This document shows, piece by piece, positions 47,837 through 57,089 of a DNA stretch of 64,000 nt. Location: positions 2,170,001 through 2,234,000 of the forward strand of contig NZ_CP019770.1 in the NCBI RefSeq assembly GCF_004328665.1, given 5' to 3'. Source of the DNA: Pseudoalteromonas sp. DL-6 (GTDB lineage Bacteria; Pseudomonadota; Gammaproteobacteria; Enterobacterales; Alteromonadaceae). Made by a program: the position numbers and the translations under genes. The notes under the pieces were generated by a model. That model saw only the letters and a list, made by a program, of their open reading frames with translations, did not search any database and was not told the origin of the DNA. Position 1 is the first letter of the stretch, and each line of letters begins with the position of its first letter.

Positions 47837-48712
47837 TTACGCTACTCTATGCTCTTGTTCCGTAGAAGGCAAGTTCATAAATTTTGCTAGGATACGTGCT
47901 AGTGTATCGCGCATTTCTCGACGGTCAATAATCATGTCGATTGCGCCATGCTCTAATAAAAACTCACTGCGCTGGAAACCCTCTGGTAGTGTTTCACGCA
48001 CGGTTTGTTCAATAACACGCGGACCGGCGAATCCAATCAAAGCTTTAGGCTCTGCAACATTAATATCACCAAGCATTGCTAATGATGCTGATACACCACC
48101 CATTGTTGGGTCGGTCATAACAGAAATAAACGGTAAGCCTTTTTCGGTCATTTTAGCCAGTGCAGCACTGGTTTTAGCCATTTGCATAAGTGACATTAGC
48201 GCCTCTTGCATACGTGCACCGCCCGATGCAGAAAAACAAATTAGCGGCATATTATGCTCTAAACATTGGTCAACCGCGTCAACAAAACGAGCCCCTACAA
48301 CCGATGCCATTGAGCCACCCATAAATGAGAATTCAAATGCAACAGCAGCAACTGGAATACCCTTTAGGTTTCCTTTCATTGCAACAAGTGCGTCTTTTTC
48401 GCCACTTGATTTTTGAGCTGCATTAATACGATCTGAGTATTTTTTAGAGTCTCTAAATTTAAGCACATCTTTAGGTTCGTGTTGAGCGCCTAACTCTTGG
48501 CGGTCACCGTCATCTAAAAACTGTTCAAGACGTTTACGACCACTAACACGCATATGATGGTCGCACTTAGGGCATACATTTAGTGATTTTTCTAATTCTG
48601 CTTTATATAAAATTGAATCACATGACGTACATTTAGCCCATACACCTTCTGGAATTTCTTTACGACCTGAAGATTTAGTCGTTTTTGGTAAGATTTTTTC
48701 TAGCCAACTCAT
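47837..48712 (-). CDS. accD: Acetyl-CoA carboxylase carboxyltransferase subunit beta
   Basis: With AccA it transfers carboxyl from biotin to acetyl-CoA, the first step of fatty acid synthesis. Started at the ATG at 48712 ([10 protein letters not shown]), it has 291 residues. A four-cysteine zinc ribbon is formed by C28, C31, C47 and C50 (CTSC, CPKC), then the crotonase-like domain with [22 protein letters not shown] and [19 protein letters not shown] two codons upstream is less likely. AAGAGAG precedes the start. Confidence 0.97.
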   Translation of the reverse strand: MSWLEKILPKTTKSSGRKEIPEGVWAKCTSCDSILYKAELEKSLNVCPKCDHHMRVSGRKRLEQFLDDGDRQELGAQHEPKDVLKFRDSKKYSDRINAAQKSSGEKDALVAMKGNLKGIPVAAVAFEFSFMGGSMASVVGARFVDAVDQCLEHNMPLICFSASGGARMQEALMSLMQMAKTSAALAKMTEKGLPFISVMTDPTMGGVSASLAMLGDINVAEPKALIGFAGPRVIEQTVRETLPEGFQRSEFLLEHGAIDMIIDRREMRDTLARILAKFMNLPSTEQEHRVA

Positions 48713-48875
48713 TTGCAACTCTCTTAATGCTGTTCTGTGTCGCGAGTCTACATGTTAACCATGCAAACAAATTTTTCCAATTAAAACATGAATTACGCTA
48801 TCACGGTATAAAAAACTGGTCTTAGTAGTTAGCCCTACGAATAATAGCGTATAAAAATAATCACCTGATTACCTT

Positions 48876-49670
48876 TTAAATATCGGTATCGGCTAAAAAC
48901 AATGGCCCCAACGGCGTTCTAGGAATATTAAAGTGTTCTGGGTAATCAACATCTACTAAATATAAACCCGCCGCTTTTGCTGTGGCGCTCGCTTTGGCAC
49001 GCTCTTTAACATCTAGCAACTCTTTTAACCAAATTGGTTCATGTTTATGTAAACCGATATCCATTAAACACCCGGTAATATTACGTACCATATGGTGTAA
49101 AAACGCATTGGCTTTAATATCAATAATGACATAAGCACCTTGGCGCTGTACCGATAAATGCTGAATCGTTCGCGTTGCCGTATTAGCTTGGCAGTGAAGC
49201 GCTCTAAACGAGGTGAAATCGTGCTCACCTAATAAATATTGGCAAGCCTGCTGCATTTTCACTTCATCTAATGGATGATGGAAATGGGTAACACCTTCAT
49301 TTAATACCGCACCACGAAACGCATAATTATAAATAACATAACGATAACGACGAGCAGTTGCACTAAAGCGAGCATGAAAGTCTTCAACCACAGGCTGGGC
49401 AAAACGAATAGCAATGTCTTTTGGTAATAAGGTATTCATGCCTAATGTAAAGGCCACCATTTCACGCTCAGCATGGGTATCAAAATGTACCACTTGACCC
49501 GTACCATGCACCCCGGCGTCGGTACGCCCCGCACATACAATTTCAACTGGATGATTACAAATGCGCGACAACGCTTTTTCTACTTCTTGTTGTACGCTAT
49601 TTACATGAGATTGACGCTGCCAACCACTGTAACGCGCGCCGTTGTATTCTACTCCAAGTGCTACTCGCAT
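48876..49670 (-). CDS. truA: tRNA pseudouridine(38-40) synthase
   Basis: Makes pseudouridine in the anticodon arm of tRNAs. The 264-residue protein has the catalytic aspartate D51 in [18 protein letters not shown], plus RYRYVIYN and [17 protein letters not shown]. It lies 170 bp downstream of hubP, past a terminator, and upstream of accD, the conserved order of this locus. Confidence 0.97.
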   Translation of the reverse strand: MRVALGVEYNGARYSGWQRQSHVNSVQQEVEKALSRICNHPVEIVCAGRTDAGVHGTGQVVHFDTHAEREMVAFTLGMNTLLPKDIAIRFAQPVVEDFHARFSATARRYRYVIYNYAFRGAVLNEGVTHFHHPLDEVKMQQACQYLLGEHDFTSFRALHCQANTATRTIQHLSVQRQGAYVIIDIKANAFLHHMVRNITGCLMDIGLHKHEPIWLKELLDVKERAKASATAKAAGLYLVDVDYPEHFNIPRTPLGPLFLADTDI

Positions 49671-49770
49671 AATTACTGCTTTACCTACTGTGCTAATCGA
49701 CGCTGCATTTTATGCTATATGGCGTTCCAATAAAAGCAGCGAACTAAGGTTCCTAACTATGCGATACAAA

Positions 49771-49805
49771 AAACCCGTTATTAGTGTTAGCTAATAACGG
49801 GTTTT
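49771..49805 (-). terminator. Terminator between hubP and truA
   Basis: AAAACCCGTTATTAG, loop of 6 nt, CTAATAACGGGTTTT: a perfect stem of at least 12 bp. It follows hubP on the minus strand by about 35 bp; the T-run is short on both sides. Confidence 0.85.
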
Positions 49806-49840
49806 ACTGCTTAGTTATCCTTTCCAGGACTTAGCTATTG

Positions 49841-52800
49841 TTAGTTTTTCAGCTTAGCTTTTAGATTTTGTGCTTCTTCTTGCACATCGTCTGGGCCATT
49901 ATTAATAATCTCATCTAAAATTTTAACTGCCGAGTCAGCATCATCAATCTCAATATACGCATGGGCAAGATCAAGCTTGGCTGAGTAACCACCGCTTTGG
50001 GTATCTACATCCATAGGATTATCACCAGCGAGTAATGAATCGTAGTCACCCAAACCAACATCCATATCAACGTCGGTGTAAGGTTCGTGATCTATATCCG
50101 CATCATCACTTTGCTCTAGTAATGCATCAATATCAACAAAGTCATCTTGTTCTAAAGCTTCAGTAACTTCAGGTTGCTCAATGGGTGCTGGCGACGATGG
50201 TGTTTTATCATCAGCTAAGTCTTCGTTGAGTAAACTATTAAAATCAACATCAAACTCACTGCTATCGCTTAAATCAACATCATCAGGCTCTGCCAGCTCA
50301 TTCAGTAATGCATCAAAATCTGTTTGCGTTAAATCAGCCATGAACTCATCATCTAGCTCATCATCTGAAATCACTTCTGATTCTAATGGTGCTGACGTTT
50401 GGGTTAAATCCGCTTCACGATCAGCGTTAGTTTGCTGATCGGTAAATTCAGCTGACTCTGCGAATTCATCAAGTTGATCATCATCAAAATCATCATTAGT
50501 GCTAACAGCTTGCTCATCTGCAGCTTGTTCAGTCAGCTCTTCAGGCTCTGAAACTTCATTATCTAGAGCTTGCTCTAAGTTTGACTCTGAAAACTCATTA
50601 TCAAGTAACAGCTCATCATCAAAATCATCTTCTAAGCTATCGAGGTCATTGCCTGCTGATAATGCATTTGCGAGATCTTGCTCAGCCTGACTAGGCGACA
50701 TACCTGTGGCATCGCCGTCTAAATTATCACCTTGTAGCTCTTCTGGAGTTAGTGATTGTTGCTCTTCATCAGATAAAGGCAGTTCATCATCAAGTTCTAA
50801 CTCAGGGTACTCCTCAAGTTCTTCACTTGGGGTGACTATTTCAGGCTCATAAAGCTCATCGTCATCTGTTGATAAATCATTGCTTTGGATATCGCCAGCA
50901 AGCGGATCATCGCCTAAATCAATTTCCTCTTCATCAAGCTCATCGTTTAAGTCATCAATTGACCAGTCAGGTACGTGTTCATCTTCATCGCTTACTTGCT
51001 CAAGTTCACTTAAAAGATCATCGACACTTTTGAAGTTTTCATCGTTGTATTCGTCAAGCGCATCTTCTGGGTCGAGTAAAGTGGAAGACGTATCGGTAAA
51101 ATCATATTCTGACCCAACATCAAGCTCTGGCTCTGCTTCAAGCCCTAGTTCTACTTCAAGTTCTGGCTCAACTTCAAGTTCTGGCTCTTCTTCAAGTTCT
51201 GGTTCAACTTCAAGTTCTGGCTCAGCTTCAAGCTCTGGTTCTACTTCAAGTTCTGGCTCTTCTTCAAGTTCTGGCTCTTCTTCAAGTTCTGGTTCAACTT
51301 CAAGTTCTGGCTCTGCTTCAAGCTCTAGCTCTTCTTCAAGCTCTGGTTCAACTTCAAGCTCTGGCTTAACTTCAAATTCCGGCTCTACTACAAGCTCTGG
51401 TTCTTCTTCAAGTTCTGGCTCAGCTTCAAGTTCTGGTTCAACTTCAAGCTCTACTTCAAGCTCTGGTTCTACTTCAAGCTCTGGCTCTGCTTCAAGCTCT
51501 GGCTCTGCTTCAAGCTCTGGTTCAAGTTCTGGCTCTGCTTCAAGTTCCGGCTCTGCTTCAAGCTCTGGTTCTACTTCAAGCTCTGGTTCTACTTCAAGCT
51601 CTGGCTCTGCTTCAAGCTCTAGTTCAGCTTCAAGCTCTGGCTCTTCTTCAAGTTCTGGTTCTACTTCAAGTTCTGGCTCTGCTTCAAGTTCCGGCTCTGC
51701 TTCAAGTTCCGGCTCTGCTTCAAGCTCTGGCTCTGCTTCAAGTTCTGGCTCAACTTCAAGTTCTGGTTCTGATTGCTCATCTAATCCATCAATCGACCAA
51801 TCAGGCGCTTCGACATAATCATCACTTGTTTGTTCTAACTCGCTCAGTAGATCATCTACGCTTTCAAGGTTTTCATCGTTGTACTCATCAAGCGCATCTT
51901 CTGGGTCGAGTAATGTCGATGAGCTATCTGAAAAATCACCTTCTAAGCCATCTACTGCGTCTTGATCAACTTTAACGTCAGACTCAGCTGCAACTTCTGG
52001 CTCAGCTTCAATTTCTGGCTCAGCTGCAACTTCTGGCTCAGCTTCAGCTTCTGGCTCAGCTGCAACTTCCGGCTCGGCTTCAGTTTCAGGCTCAGCTTCA
52101 ATTTCAGGTTCTGCTGCAACTTCTGGCTCAGCTGCAACTTCTGGCTCAGCTGCAACTTCCGGCTCGGCTGCAACTTCTGGCTCAGCTGCAACTTCTGGCT
52201 CATCTGCAACTTCTGGCTCATCTGCAACTTCCGGATCAGCTTCAATTTCAGGTTCTGCTGCAACTTCTGGCTCAGCTTCAACTTCTGGCTCAGCTTCAAC
52301 TTCCGGCTCGGCTGCAACTTCTGGCTCAGCTGCAACTTCTGGCTCGGCTGCAACTTCTGGCTCAGCTTCAAGCTCTGGCTCAGCAAAAGATGAAGCAATA
52401 GATTCTATATCTTCACTATTTAATTCTTCTTGCGCGTCAGTTAAATCTTCTATTGAGTCTGCCAATGCATGATCTATTTCAGAGTCATGAACATCAGTTT
52501 CAGGTTGCTCTGCATCAAGTAAATCATCAATATCAAACTCGTCGTCTTCTTCAACTAAGCTGTCAATATCAGGCTCTTCGCTTTGAGCTTCAGCCGCTGG
52601 TTGCTCAGCGTCGAGTAAATCGTCTATATCAAATTCGTCGTCTTCTTCAACTAGGCTATCGATATCAGGCTCTTCGCTTTGAGCTTCAGCCGCTGGTTGC
52701 TCAGCGTCGAGTAAATCGTCTATATCAAATTCATCGTCCTCTTCAACTGGGCTGTCAATATCAGGCTCTTCGCTTTGAGCTTCAGCCGCTGGTTGTTCAG

Positions 52801-54448
52801 CGTCGAGTAAATCGTCTATATCAAATTCATCGTCCTCTTCAACTAAGCTGTCAATATCAGGCTCTTCGCTTTGAGCTTCAGCCGCTGGTTGTTCAGCGTC
52901 GAGTAAATCGTCTATATCAAATTCGTCGTCTTCTTCAACTAAGCTGTCAATATCAGGCTCTTCGCTTTGAGGTTCAGTAGCCGGTTGCTCAGCATCGAGT
53001 AAACTGTCTATATCAAACTCGTCATCATCGGCTTGTGCTGATACATCAGCTGTTTGCTCATTGTTCTCATCAAGCAAGTCGTCAATGTCAAAGTCTTCAC
53101 CCTCTTCGGCTAGCTCTTCACTGAGTGCTGCCATATCATCATTCGATTCACCTTTAGGTTCATCAGGCAGTGCATCGTCATCTTCTTCATCAAACAGGCT
53201 ATCTAAGTCATCCGAACTTAAAATGTCATCTGACTCATCAAGGTTGATAGCATCGCCTGTATCATCACCATCGGAGCTATCAAAGTCTTGTTGCATGAAA
53301 ACATCAAGCTCATCGTCCTCGGTGTTTTCGTCTTCAAAAACAACATCATTATTGAGTAGGCTTTCTAACTCATCTTGATCTAGTAAACTGTCATCATCGA
53401 GATCATCGTTAAATTCCACATCATCATCGAGTAACACGTCATCCATGTTATCGTCTAACTGCACACTTAAATCATCAAGCGGATCGGGAGCTGGTGCTTC
53501 ATCGAGTGAGGGCTCTGGCACTTCATCTATAGGATCAGTAAAAGCAGGGGCTTGTGGAATAAACTCATCATCATTACTTTCAGGCTCTTGATCATTACTA
53601 CGCTTACGCAGCCACATAACAACGGCAAAAATAATCAATAAAGCTGGAATAGTCATTAATAAAATGAGTACCAAAGGGTTTGACAATAACGCAGCAAAAC
53701 TAAATTCACTCTCTTGCTGTGCGTCCTTTAATTTTTGCTGTGCAATAATCTCATTTTGTTTAAGGATTAATTCTTTTAACTGTTGTTGAATTTCACTGTC
53801 TTGGCCTAGTTGTAAACGAACGTTTTCTAATTCGCTTGAAATACCTGTTAGTTGTTTTTTAAGATTGTTGTTTTCAACTAAAATTTCTTCTACGTTACTC
53901 ACAGAGCTTTTAAACTGCTGCTGAAGCTCAACCAATTTATTGCTTTGGTCAGTCTTAATCGCTTTTAATTCTTGTTGTAATTCTTTTTTGGCTTCATCAA
54001 CATCTGCTTTGCGTGCTTGCGTTACTTTTGTTTGTGCTGAATTAATTTCTGCTTGGGTGAGCGTACCGTTTTTCTTTTTTTCCCACAGGTCATCGTCTTG
54101 CTCAGAGCGCTGCTTAGCTAATTGCGGATCTACTCGTCTAATTTCTGCCAAAGTCGGTATCTTTAAATAAGAACCACTTTGCATATGGTTTAAGTTTTGT
54201 TCTAAGAATGAATTAGGGTTTTTGTTATACAAAGCCTGCATAACTTGATAAATGCTTACTGAATTATCAGGACGAACCTTAACGGCAATGCGCCAAAGTG
54301 TATCGGTTGGTTTTATTGGCCCAATAGAACGCCCCTGTGCGCCATAATCTGCGCCTTTAGGCCCTCTTAACTGGGTACTGTCTTGAGAGTAAACAGTCGT
54401 TACCATCAGTGCAGACGCTAATATAATAAGTGAAACGAAACCGCGCAT
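49841..54448 (-). CDS. hubP: Polar landmark protein of the HubP/FimV/TspA family, very long acidic form
   Basis: A 1535-residue protein. Residues 1-21 are a signal peptide; 45-105 a LysM-like periplasmic domain (PTDTLWRIAVKV, GSYLKIPTLAEI); 120-245 a coiled coil; 257-280 the single transmembrane helix (NPLVLILLMTIPALLIIFAVVMW); the rest is an extremely acidic cytosolic region and a C-terminal FimV/TPR-type motif at about 1488-1530 (KLDLAHAYIEIDDADSAVKILDEI). Such proteins mark the cell pole and recruit ParA/FlhG-type ATPases, chemotaxis arrays and type IV pili. Its place next to truA matches Vibrio hubP. The cytosolic part holds three repeat arrays described separately. The family is sure; detailed partners are inferred. 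Confidence 0.93.
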   Translation of the reverse strand: MRGFVSLIILASALMVTTVYSQDSTQLRGPKGADYGAQGRSIGPIKPTDTLWRIAVKVRPDNSVSIYQVMQALYNKNPNSFLEQNLNHMQSGSYLKIPTLAEIRRVDPQLAKQRSEQDDDLWEKKKNGTLTQAEINSAQTKVTQARKADVDEAKKELQQELKAIKTDQSNKLVELQQQFKSSVSNVEEILVENNNLKKQLTGISSELENVRLQLGQDSEIQQQLKELILKQNEIIAQQKLKDAQQESEFSFAALLSNPLVLILLMTIPALLIIFAVVMWLRKRSNDQEPESNDDEFIPQAPAFTDPIDEVPEPSLDEAPAPDPLDDLSVQLDDNMDDVLLDDDVEFNDDLDDDSLLDQDELESLLNNDVVFEDENTEDDELDVFMQQDFDSSDGDDTGDAINLDESDDILSSDDLDSLFDEEDDDALPDEPKGESNDDMAALSEELAEEGEDFDIDDLLDENNEQTADVSAQADDDEFDIDSLLDAEQPATEPQSEEPDIDSLVEEDDEFDIDDLLDAEQPAAEAQSEEPDIDSLVEEDDEFDIDDLLDAEQPAAEAQSEEPDIDSPVEEDDEFDIDDLLDAEQPAAEAQSEEPDIDSLVEEDDEFDIDDLLDAEQPAAEAQSEEPDIDSLVEEDDEFDIDDLLDAEQPETDVHDSEIDHALADSIEDLTDAQEELNSEDIESIASSFAEPELEAEPEVAAEPEVAAEPEVAAEPEVEAEPEVEAEPEVAAEPEIEADPEVADEPEVADEPEVAAEPEVAAEPEVAAEPEVAAEPEVAAEPEIEAEPETEAEPEVAAEPEAEAEPEVAAEPEIEAEPEVAAESDVKVDQDAVDGLEGDFSDSSSTLLDPEDALDEYNDENLESVDDLLSELEQTSDDYVEAPDWSIDGLDEQSEPELEVEPELEAEPELEAEPELEAEPELEAEPELEVEPELEEEPELEAELELEAEPELEVEPELEVEPELEAEPELEAEPELEPELEAEPELEAEPELEVEPELEVELEVEPELEAEPELEEEPELVVEPEFEVKPELEVEPELEEELELEAEPELEVEPELEEEPELEEEPELEVEPELEAEPELEVEPELEEEPELEVEPELEVELGLEAEPELDVGSEYDFTDTSSTLLDPEDALDEYNDENFKSVDDLLSELEQVSDEDEHVPDWSIDDLNDELDEEEIDLGDDPLAGDIQSNDLSTDDDELYEPEIVTPSEELEEYPELELDDELPLSDEEQQSLTPEELQGDNLDGDATGMSPSQAEQDLANALSAGNDLDSLEDDFDDELLLDNEFSESNLEQALDNEVSEPEELTEQAADEQAVSTNDDFDDDQLDEFAESAEFTDQQTNADREADLTQTSAPLESEVISDDELDDEFMADLTQTDFDALLNELAEPDDVDLSDSSEFDVDFNSLLNEDLADDKTPSSPAPIEQPEVTEALEQDDFVDIDALLEQSDDADIDHEPYTDVDMDVGLGDYDSLLAGDNPMDVDTQSGGYSAKLDLAHAYIEIDDADSAVKILDEIINNGPDDVQEEAQNLKAKLKN
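50950..51092 (-). repeat. Second copy of a 48-residue module inside hubP
   Basis: Codes for a stretch with TSSTLLDPEDALDEYNDEN, SVDDLLSELEQ and PDWSIDDL (residues about 1119-1167). It is a diverged duplicate of the segment at 51786-51927 and sits on the other side of the EPELEx array. The best-kept DNA is the part coding LLDPEDALDEYNDEN. Confidence 0.85.
51121..51772 (-). repeat. EPELEx repeat array inside hubP (18-bp unit, about 36 units)
   Basis: Codes for residues about 892-1110: a run of six-residue units EPELEA, EPELEV or EPELEE, with a few shortened or altered units (ELELEA, EPEFEVK, EPELVV). The DNA unit is 18 bp. The sequence is free of long exact stretches, so it is an aging array with units of a few main types. 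Copy number may differ between strains. Confidence 0.9.
51786..51927 (-). repeat. First copy of a 48-residue module inside hubP
   Basis: Codes for SSTLLDPEDALDEYNDENLE, SVDDLLSELEQ and APDWSIDGL (residues about 841-888), matching the module at 50950-51092. The two modules bracket the EPELEx array, which suggests that a module-plus-array unit was duplicated. Confidence 0.85.
51983..52382 (-). repeat. EPEVAA repeat array inside hubP (18-bp unit, about 22 units)
   Basis: Codes for residues about 690-822: units of EPEVAA with variants EPEVEA, EPEIEA, DPEVAD and EPETEA. The unit is again 18 bp, and related to but distinct from the EPELEx array: valine and alanine replace leucine and glutamate. 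Confidence 0.9.
52497..53028 (-). repeat. 96-bp tandem repeat inside hubP (six units, five complete)
   Basis: Codes for a 32-residue unit that reads EEDDEFDIDDLLDAEQP followed by AAEAQSEEPDIDSLV. The central copies are nearly identical at DNA level; the first (DSLL, ATEPQ) and the last (ETDVHDSE) have diverged, and one copy has DSPV in place of DSLV. The DEFDIDDLL core is also scattered in non-repeat parts of the protein. Confidence 0.92.
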
Positions 54449-54521
54449 GCTGATCCTTTAATGTTTAAATGTTAACGCAGCGCTTTAAATTGGCGCTTAA
54501 ACATTGATTATTCTTGCCGTT

Positions 54522-54539
54522 GTTAGCCACGTGGCTAAC
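54522..54539. promoter_or_regulatory. Perfect 18-bp palindrome upstream of hubP
   Basis: GTTAGCCACGTGGCTAAC, 74 bp upstream of the hubP start codon. Both halves are exact reverse complements, with no loop, which favours a protein-dimer site over an RNA hairpin. The regulator is not known. Confidence 0.5.
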
Positions 54540-54737
54540 GCACATTTTTATTACAATCTATTTTTATTGCAAGCTCTATTCCAGTTACAAACTATAAACC
54601 AGTTAAGCCATAATATCCATCGCAACGCATTGAAAATAAATACCTTAAACATCTAGATAAAAATAATTTTATGTTGTTTATCAAAGTGTTTACACAGCTG
54701 TTGTTTATAAGTGGCAAAAAAATGGCAATTAAAGCAC

Positions 54738-54772
54738 AAAAAAACGGCAAACCACTTAGGTTTGCCGTTTAT
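54738..54772 (-). terminator. Terminator after asd
   Basis: AAAAACGGCAAACC, ACTT, AGGTTTGCCGTTTATT: stem ACGGCAAACC/GGTTTGCCGT. On the minus strand it is about 26 bp after the asd stop codon and has an A/T-rich end. Confidence 0.85.
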
Positions 54773-54797
54773 TGGATTATCACTGTATTCTGGCTAA

Positions 54798-55814
54798 TTA
54801 CATATAATTAGCGATCAGTTCTTCTGCTATTTGCACACTGTTGGTTGCAGCCCCTTTACGGGTGTTATCACTTACTACCCACATATTTAATCCATGTGGG
54901 TGTGAAATATCGGCACGTAAACGGCCAATGTATACAGTGTCGTTACCACTGGCATCTGAGACAGCCGTTGGGTAATCACCCGCATCATCAATTAGCTCAA
55001 CACCCGGTGCATCGCTCAATAATTGCTTCACATGCTCAAAGTCATAAGGCATGCGCGTTTCTATATTAATTGACTCAGAGTGACCAAAAAACACCGGTAC
55101 GCGAACACAGGTTGGATTTACCGCAATGCTGGTGTCGCCTAAAATCTTATGCGTTTCGTTTACCATTTTCATTTCTTCGCGTGTATAGCCATTGTCTTCA
55201 AAGCTATCGATTTGCGGAATAACATTAAACGCAATTTGCTTAGGAAAAATGTCGTTTTCCATTGGCCGTGCATTCATTAAGTTGGCTGTTTGTTTTGCCA
55301 GTTCATCAACCGCTTCTTTGCCTGCACCCGATACAGCTTGGTAGGTTGAAACGTTAATACGATCAATACCGTAGGCATCATAAATAGGTTTAAGCGCAAG
55401 CATCATTTGAATAGTTGAACAATTAGGATTAGCGATTATATTACGGTTTCTAAAATCGGCTAAACTCGCTGCATTCACTTCTGGCACAATTAGCGGCACT
55501 TCAAAGTCATTTCTAAAATGTGAGGTATTATCAATAACAATACAACCTGCGTCTGCAGCAATCGGGGCGTACTTTTCAGACACACTGCCACCTGCTGAAA
55601 ATAAGCCGATATGCGCTTGGCTAAAATCAAAGCCTTCAACATCACGTACTTCTATGCTCTCACCACGAAACTTTATGTCTTCGCCAGCACTGCGGCTGCT
55701 TGCTAATAAAAACAGCTGATCGACCGGAAATTTACGATCTTCCAAAGTTTCAATGATTTGACGACCTACAAGGCCGGTAGCGCCGAGTACGGCAACGTTA
55801 TATTTTTGCGACAT
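54798..55814 (-). CDS. asd: Aspartate-semialdehyde dehydrogenase
   Basis: Makes aspartate semialdehyde for lysine, threonine and methionine synthesis. The 338-residue protein has the NADP motif GATGLVGRQ, catalytic C132 in ANPNCSTIQ, QAVSGAG and the GHSESINIE and MWVVSDNTRKGAATN blocks. In E. coli this position (pdxB-usg-truA) is held by usg, a homologue without the catalytic cysteine; here the cysteine is kept, so the enzyme should be active. It lies 45 bp after pdxB. Confidence 0.93.
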   Translation of the reverse strand: MSQKYNVAVLGATGLVGRQIIETLEDRKFPVDQLFLLASSRSAGEDIKFRGESIEVRDVEGFDFSQAHIGLFSAGGSVSEKYAPIAADAGCIVIDNTSHFRNDFEVPLIVPEVNAASLADFRNRNIIANPNCSTIQMMLALKPIYDAYGIDRINVSTYQAVSGAGKEAVDELAKQTANLMNARPMENDIFPKQIAFNVIPQIDSFEDNGYTREEMKMVNETHKILGDTSIAVNPTCVRVPVFFGHSESINIETRMPYDFEHVKQLLSDAPGVELIDDAGDYPTAVSDASGNDTVYIGRLRADISHPHGLNMWVVSDNTRKGAATNSVQIAEELIANYM

Positions 55815-55859
55815 ATTTCATCCTCTGTAAGCACGGTTAAAACAACCGCGCTAATTAAA

Positions 55860-56981
55860 TTAGTTTGCTGTGGTAAAGCCAAGCTGGGCAAGTACGGCAA
55901 GCTCGGTGCTATCACCTTCAACCATCACCGTGCTAAATTCACGGCGGGTTGGATAATTTTTTCGTAAGCTGTCAAAGCCCTCATCGGCTAGGTGGCGCAG
56001 TAAAATGCCATCATCGCGACGAACATCATAAGTTAAGTGTACTAAGCGAGCGATGTCTGCCTCAGTAAAACTTGACGCTAAGGTAACGCACCCAATGGCT
56101 GCTGGCGGTAAAAAGTCGCTAAGTGACTTATTTGCCTCCATCCCTTTGAGCTCACATAAGCGCTGGTACAACATTTGCGTACCTCGCGCTTTACCCTCAA
56201 GGGTATGCCCTGCAATGTGAACACTTGCATAGCGCACGTGCTCAAGTAATTCAGTTAAAATGTTAGGTTCATTTTCCCAAACATCCAACACTAAATCGAG
56301 CTCTGCCCCTGCTTCCATCACTTCGAGTAAGGCTTGGTTATCAATCACATCGCCTCGGCTAGCATTGATTAACGTCAACCCAGATTTAAGTTTAGTTAAG
56401 CGTGTTTTATCAAGCATGTGTAGGGTTTTATGTTTACCCGTTTTAACCAACGGCACATGAAAAGTGACAATATCTGACTGCGCTAATAGCTCATCAAGCT
56501 CAACATGCTCGATTAATAGCCCTTGCTCATGCTTAATTGGGTCGCACAATAGTAAATTAACGTTAAGTGCTTTTAACTTTTGCGCTAAACAACTGCCAAT
56601 ATTACCTACACCCACAATACCGATTGTTTTACCACTTAACGGGCTGGCATTTTCTTGGCTTAATGCAAATAAGCTACTTATTACATACTCAGCTACGGCT
56701 ATGGCATTACAGCCAGGCGCACTGGTAAAATCAATATTTTTTGCGTTGAGTAAATCGGTATCAATATGATCAACACCTATTGTAGCGGTGCCTACAAAGC
56801 TTAGCTTGTTCGCCTGTGCTAATAGTTCACTGTTTACTTGAGTAACTGAGCGGGTAAGCAGTACATCAACATCAATAAGTTGTTCAGGAGTTAATTGCCT
56901 GCCATCAAATCGTTCAACCTCACCCATATCTTTAAAGAATTGCTCAACTAAAGGCATATTTTGATCGGCAAGAATTTTCAT
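55860..56981 (-). CDS. pdxB: Erythronate-4-phosphate dehydrogenase
   Basis: Second step of pyridoxal phosphate synthesis (DXP-independent branch start). Started at the ATG at 56981 (MKILADQNMPLVEQFF) it has 373 residues; the start has GGA at good distance and matches the family N-terminus. D-2-hydroxyacid dehydrogenase fold: NAD motif GIVGVGNIGSCLA, catalytic Arg in LINASRGDVID, Glu in DVWENEPN and His in VHIAGHTLEGK, and a C-terminal PdxB dimerisation domain. Confidence 0.96.
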   Translation of the reverse strand: MKILADQNMPLVEQFFKDMGEVERFDGRQLTPEQLIDVDVLLTRSVTQVNSELLAQANKLSFVGTATIGVDHIDTDLLNAKNIDFTSAPGCNAIAVAEYVISSLFALSQENASPLSGKTIGIVGVGNIGSCLAQKLKALNVNLLLCDPIKHEQGLLIEHVELDELLAQSDIVTFHVPLVKTGKHKTLHMLDKTRLTKLKSGLTLINASRGDVIDNQALLEVMEAGAELDLVLDVWENEPNILTELLEHVRYASVHIAGHTLEGKARGTQMLYQRLCELKGMEANKSLSDFLPPAAIGCVTLASSFTEADIARLVHLTYDVRRDDGILLRHLADEGFDSLRKNYPTRREFSTVMVEGDSTELAVLAQLGFTTAN

Positions 56982-57043
56982 TGTGAGTCCGTTTGGCAAA
57001 ATGAGGCCCTATTGTAACGAACAACCCCCTATTAGCACAAACG

Positions 57044-57074
57044 AAAAAGCCGAGCATTTTGCTCGGCTTTAAAA
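57044..57074. terminator. Terminator after fabB
   Basis: AAAAAGCCGAGC, ATTTT, GCTCGGCTTTAAAA: stem AAGCCGAGC/GCTCGGCTT, between fabB and pdxB. Confidence 0.85.
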
Positions 57075-57089
57075 TAGTTAAAGGTTAAC

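Larger units (their letters stand above)
54449..54797. other. Gap between hubP and asd (349 bp)
   Basis: Holds the hubP ribosome binding site (AAAGGA), an 18-bp palindrome at 54522-54539, AT-rich sequence with no gene, and the asd terminator at 54738-54772. I could not find a confident sigma-70 promoter for hubP. Confidence 0.55.

Noticed and set aside
50880..51818. 312-codon plus-strand ORF, almost all Ser and Gly, opposite hubP
   Set aside because: It is the antisense reading of the EPELEx array; an 18-bp repeat without stop codons stays open automatically. No ribosome binding site or family.
51952..52398. Long open frames on both strands across the EPEVAA array
   Set aside because: By-products of the 18-bp periodic DNA of hubP; the frame of hubP itself has signal peptide, membrane helix and C-terminal domain and is the real gene.
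52453..52980. 175-codon plus-strand ORF with repeating RVNRLYQI and RFELQPL blocks
   Set aside because: Antisense image of the 96-bp hubP repeat; the apparent protein repeat simply mirrors the DNA repeat.
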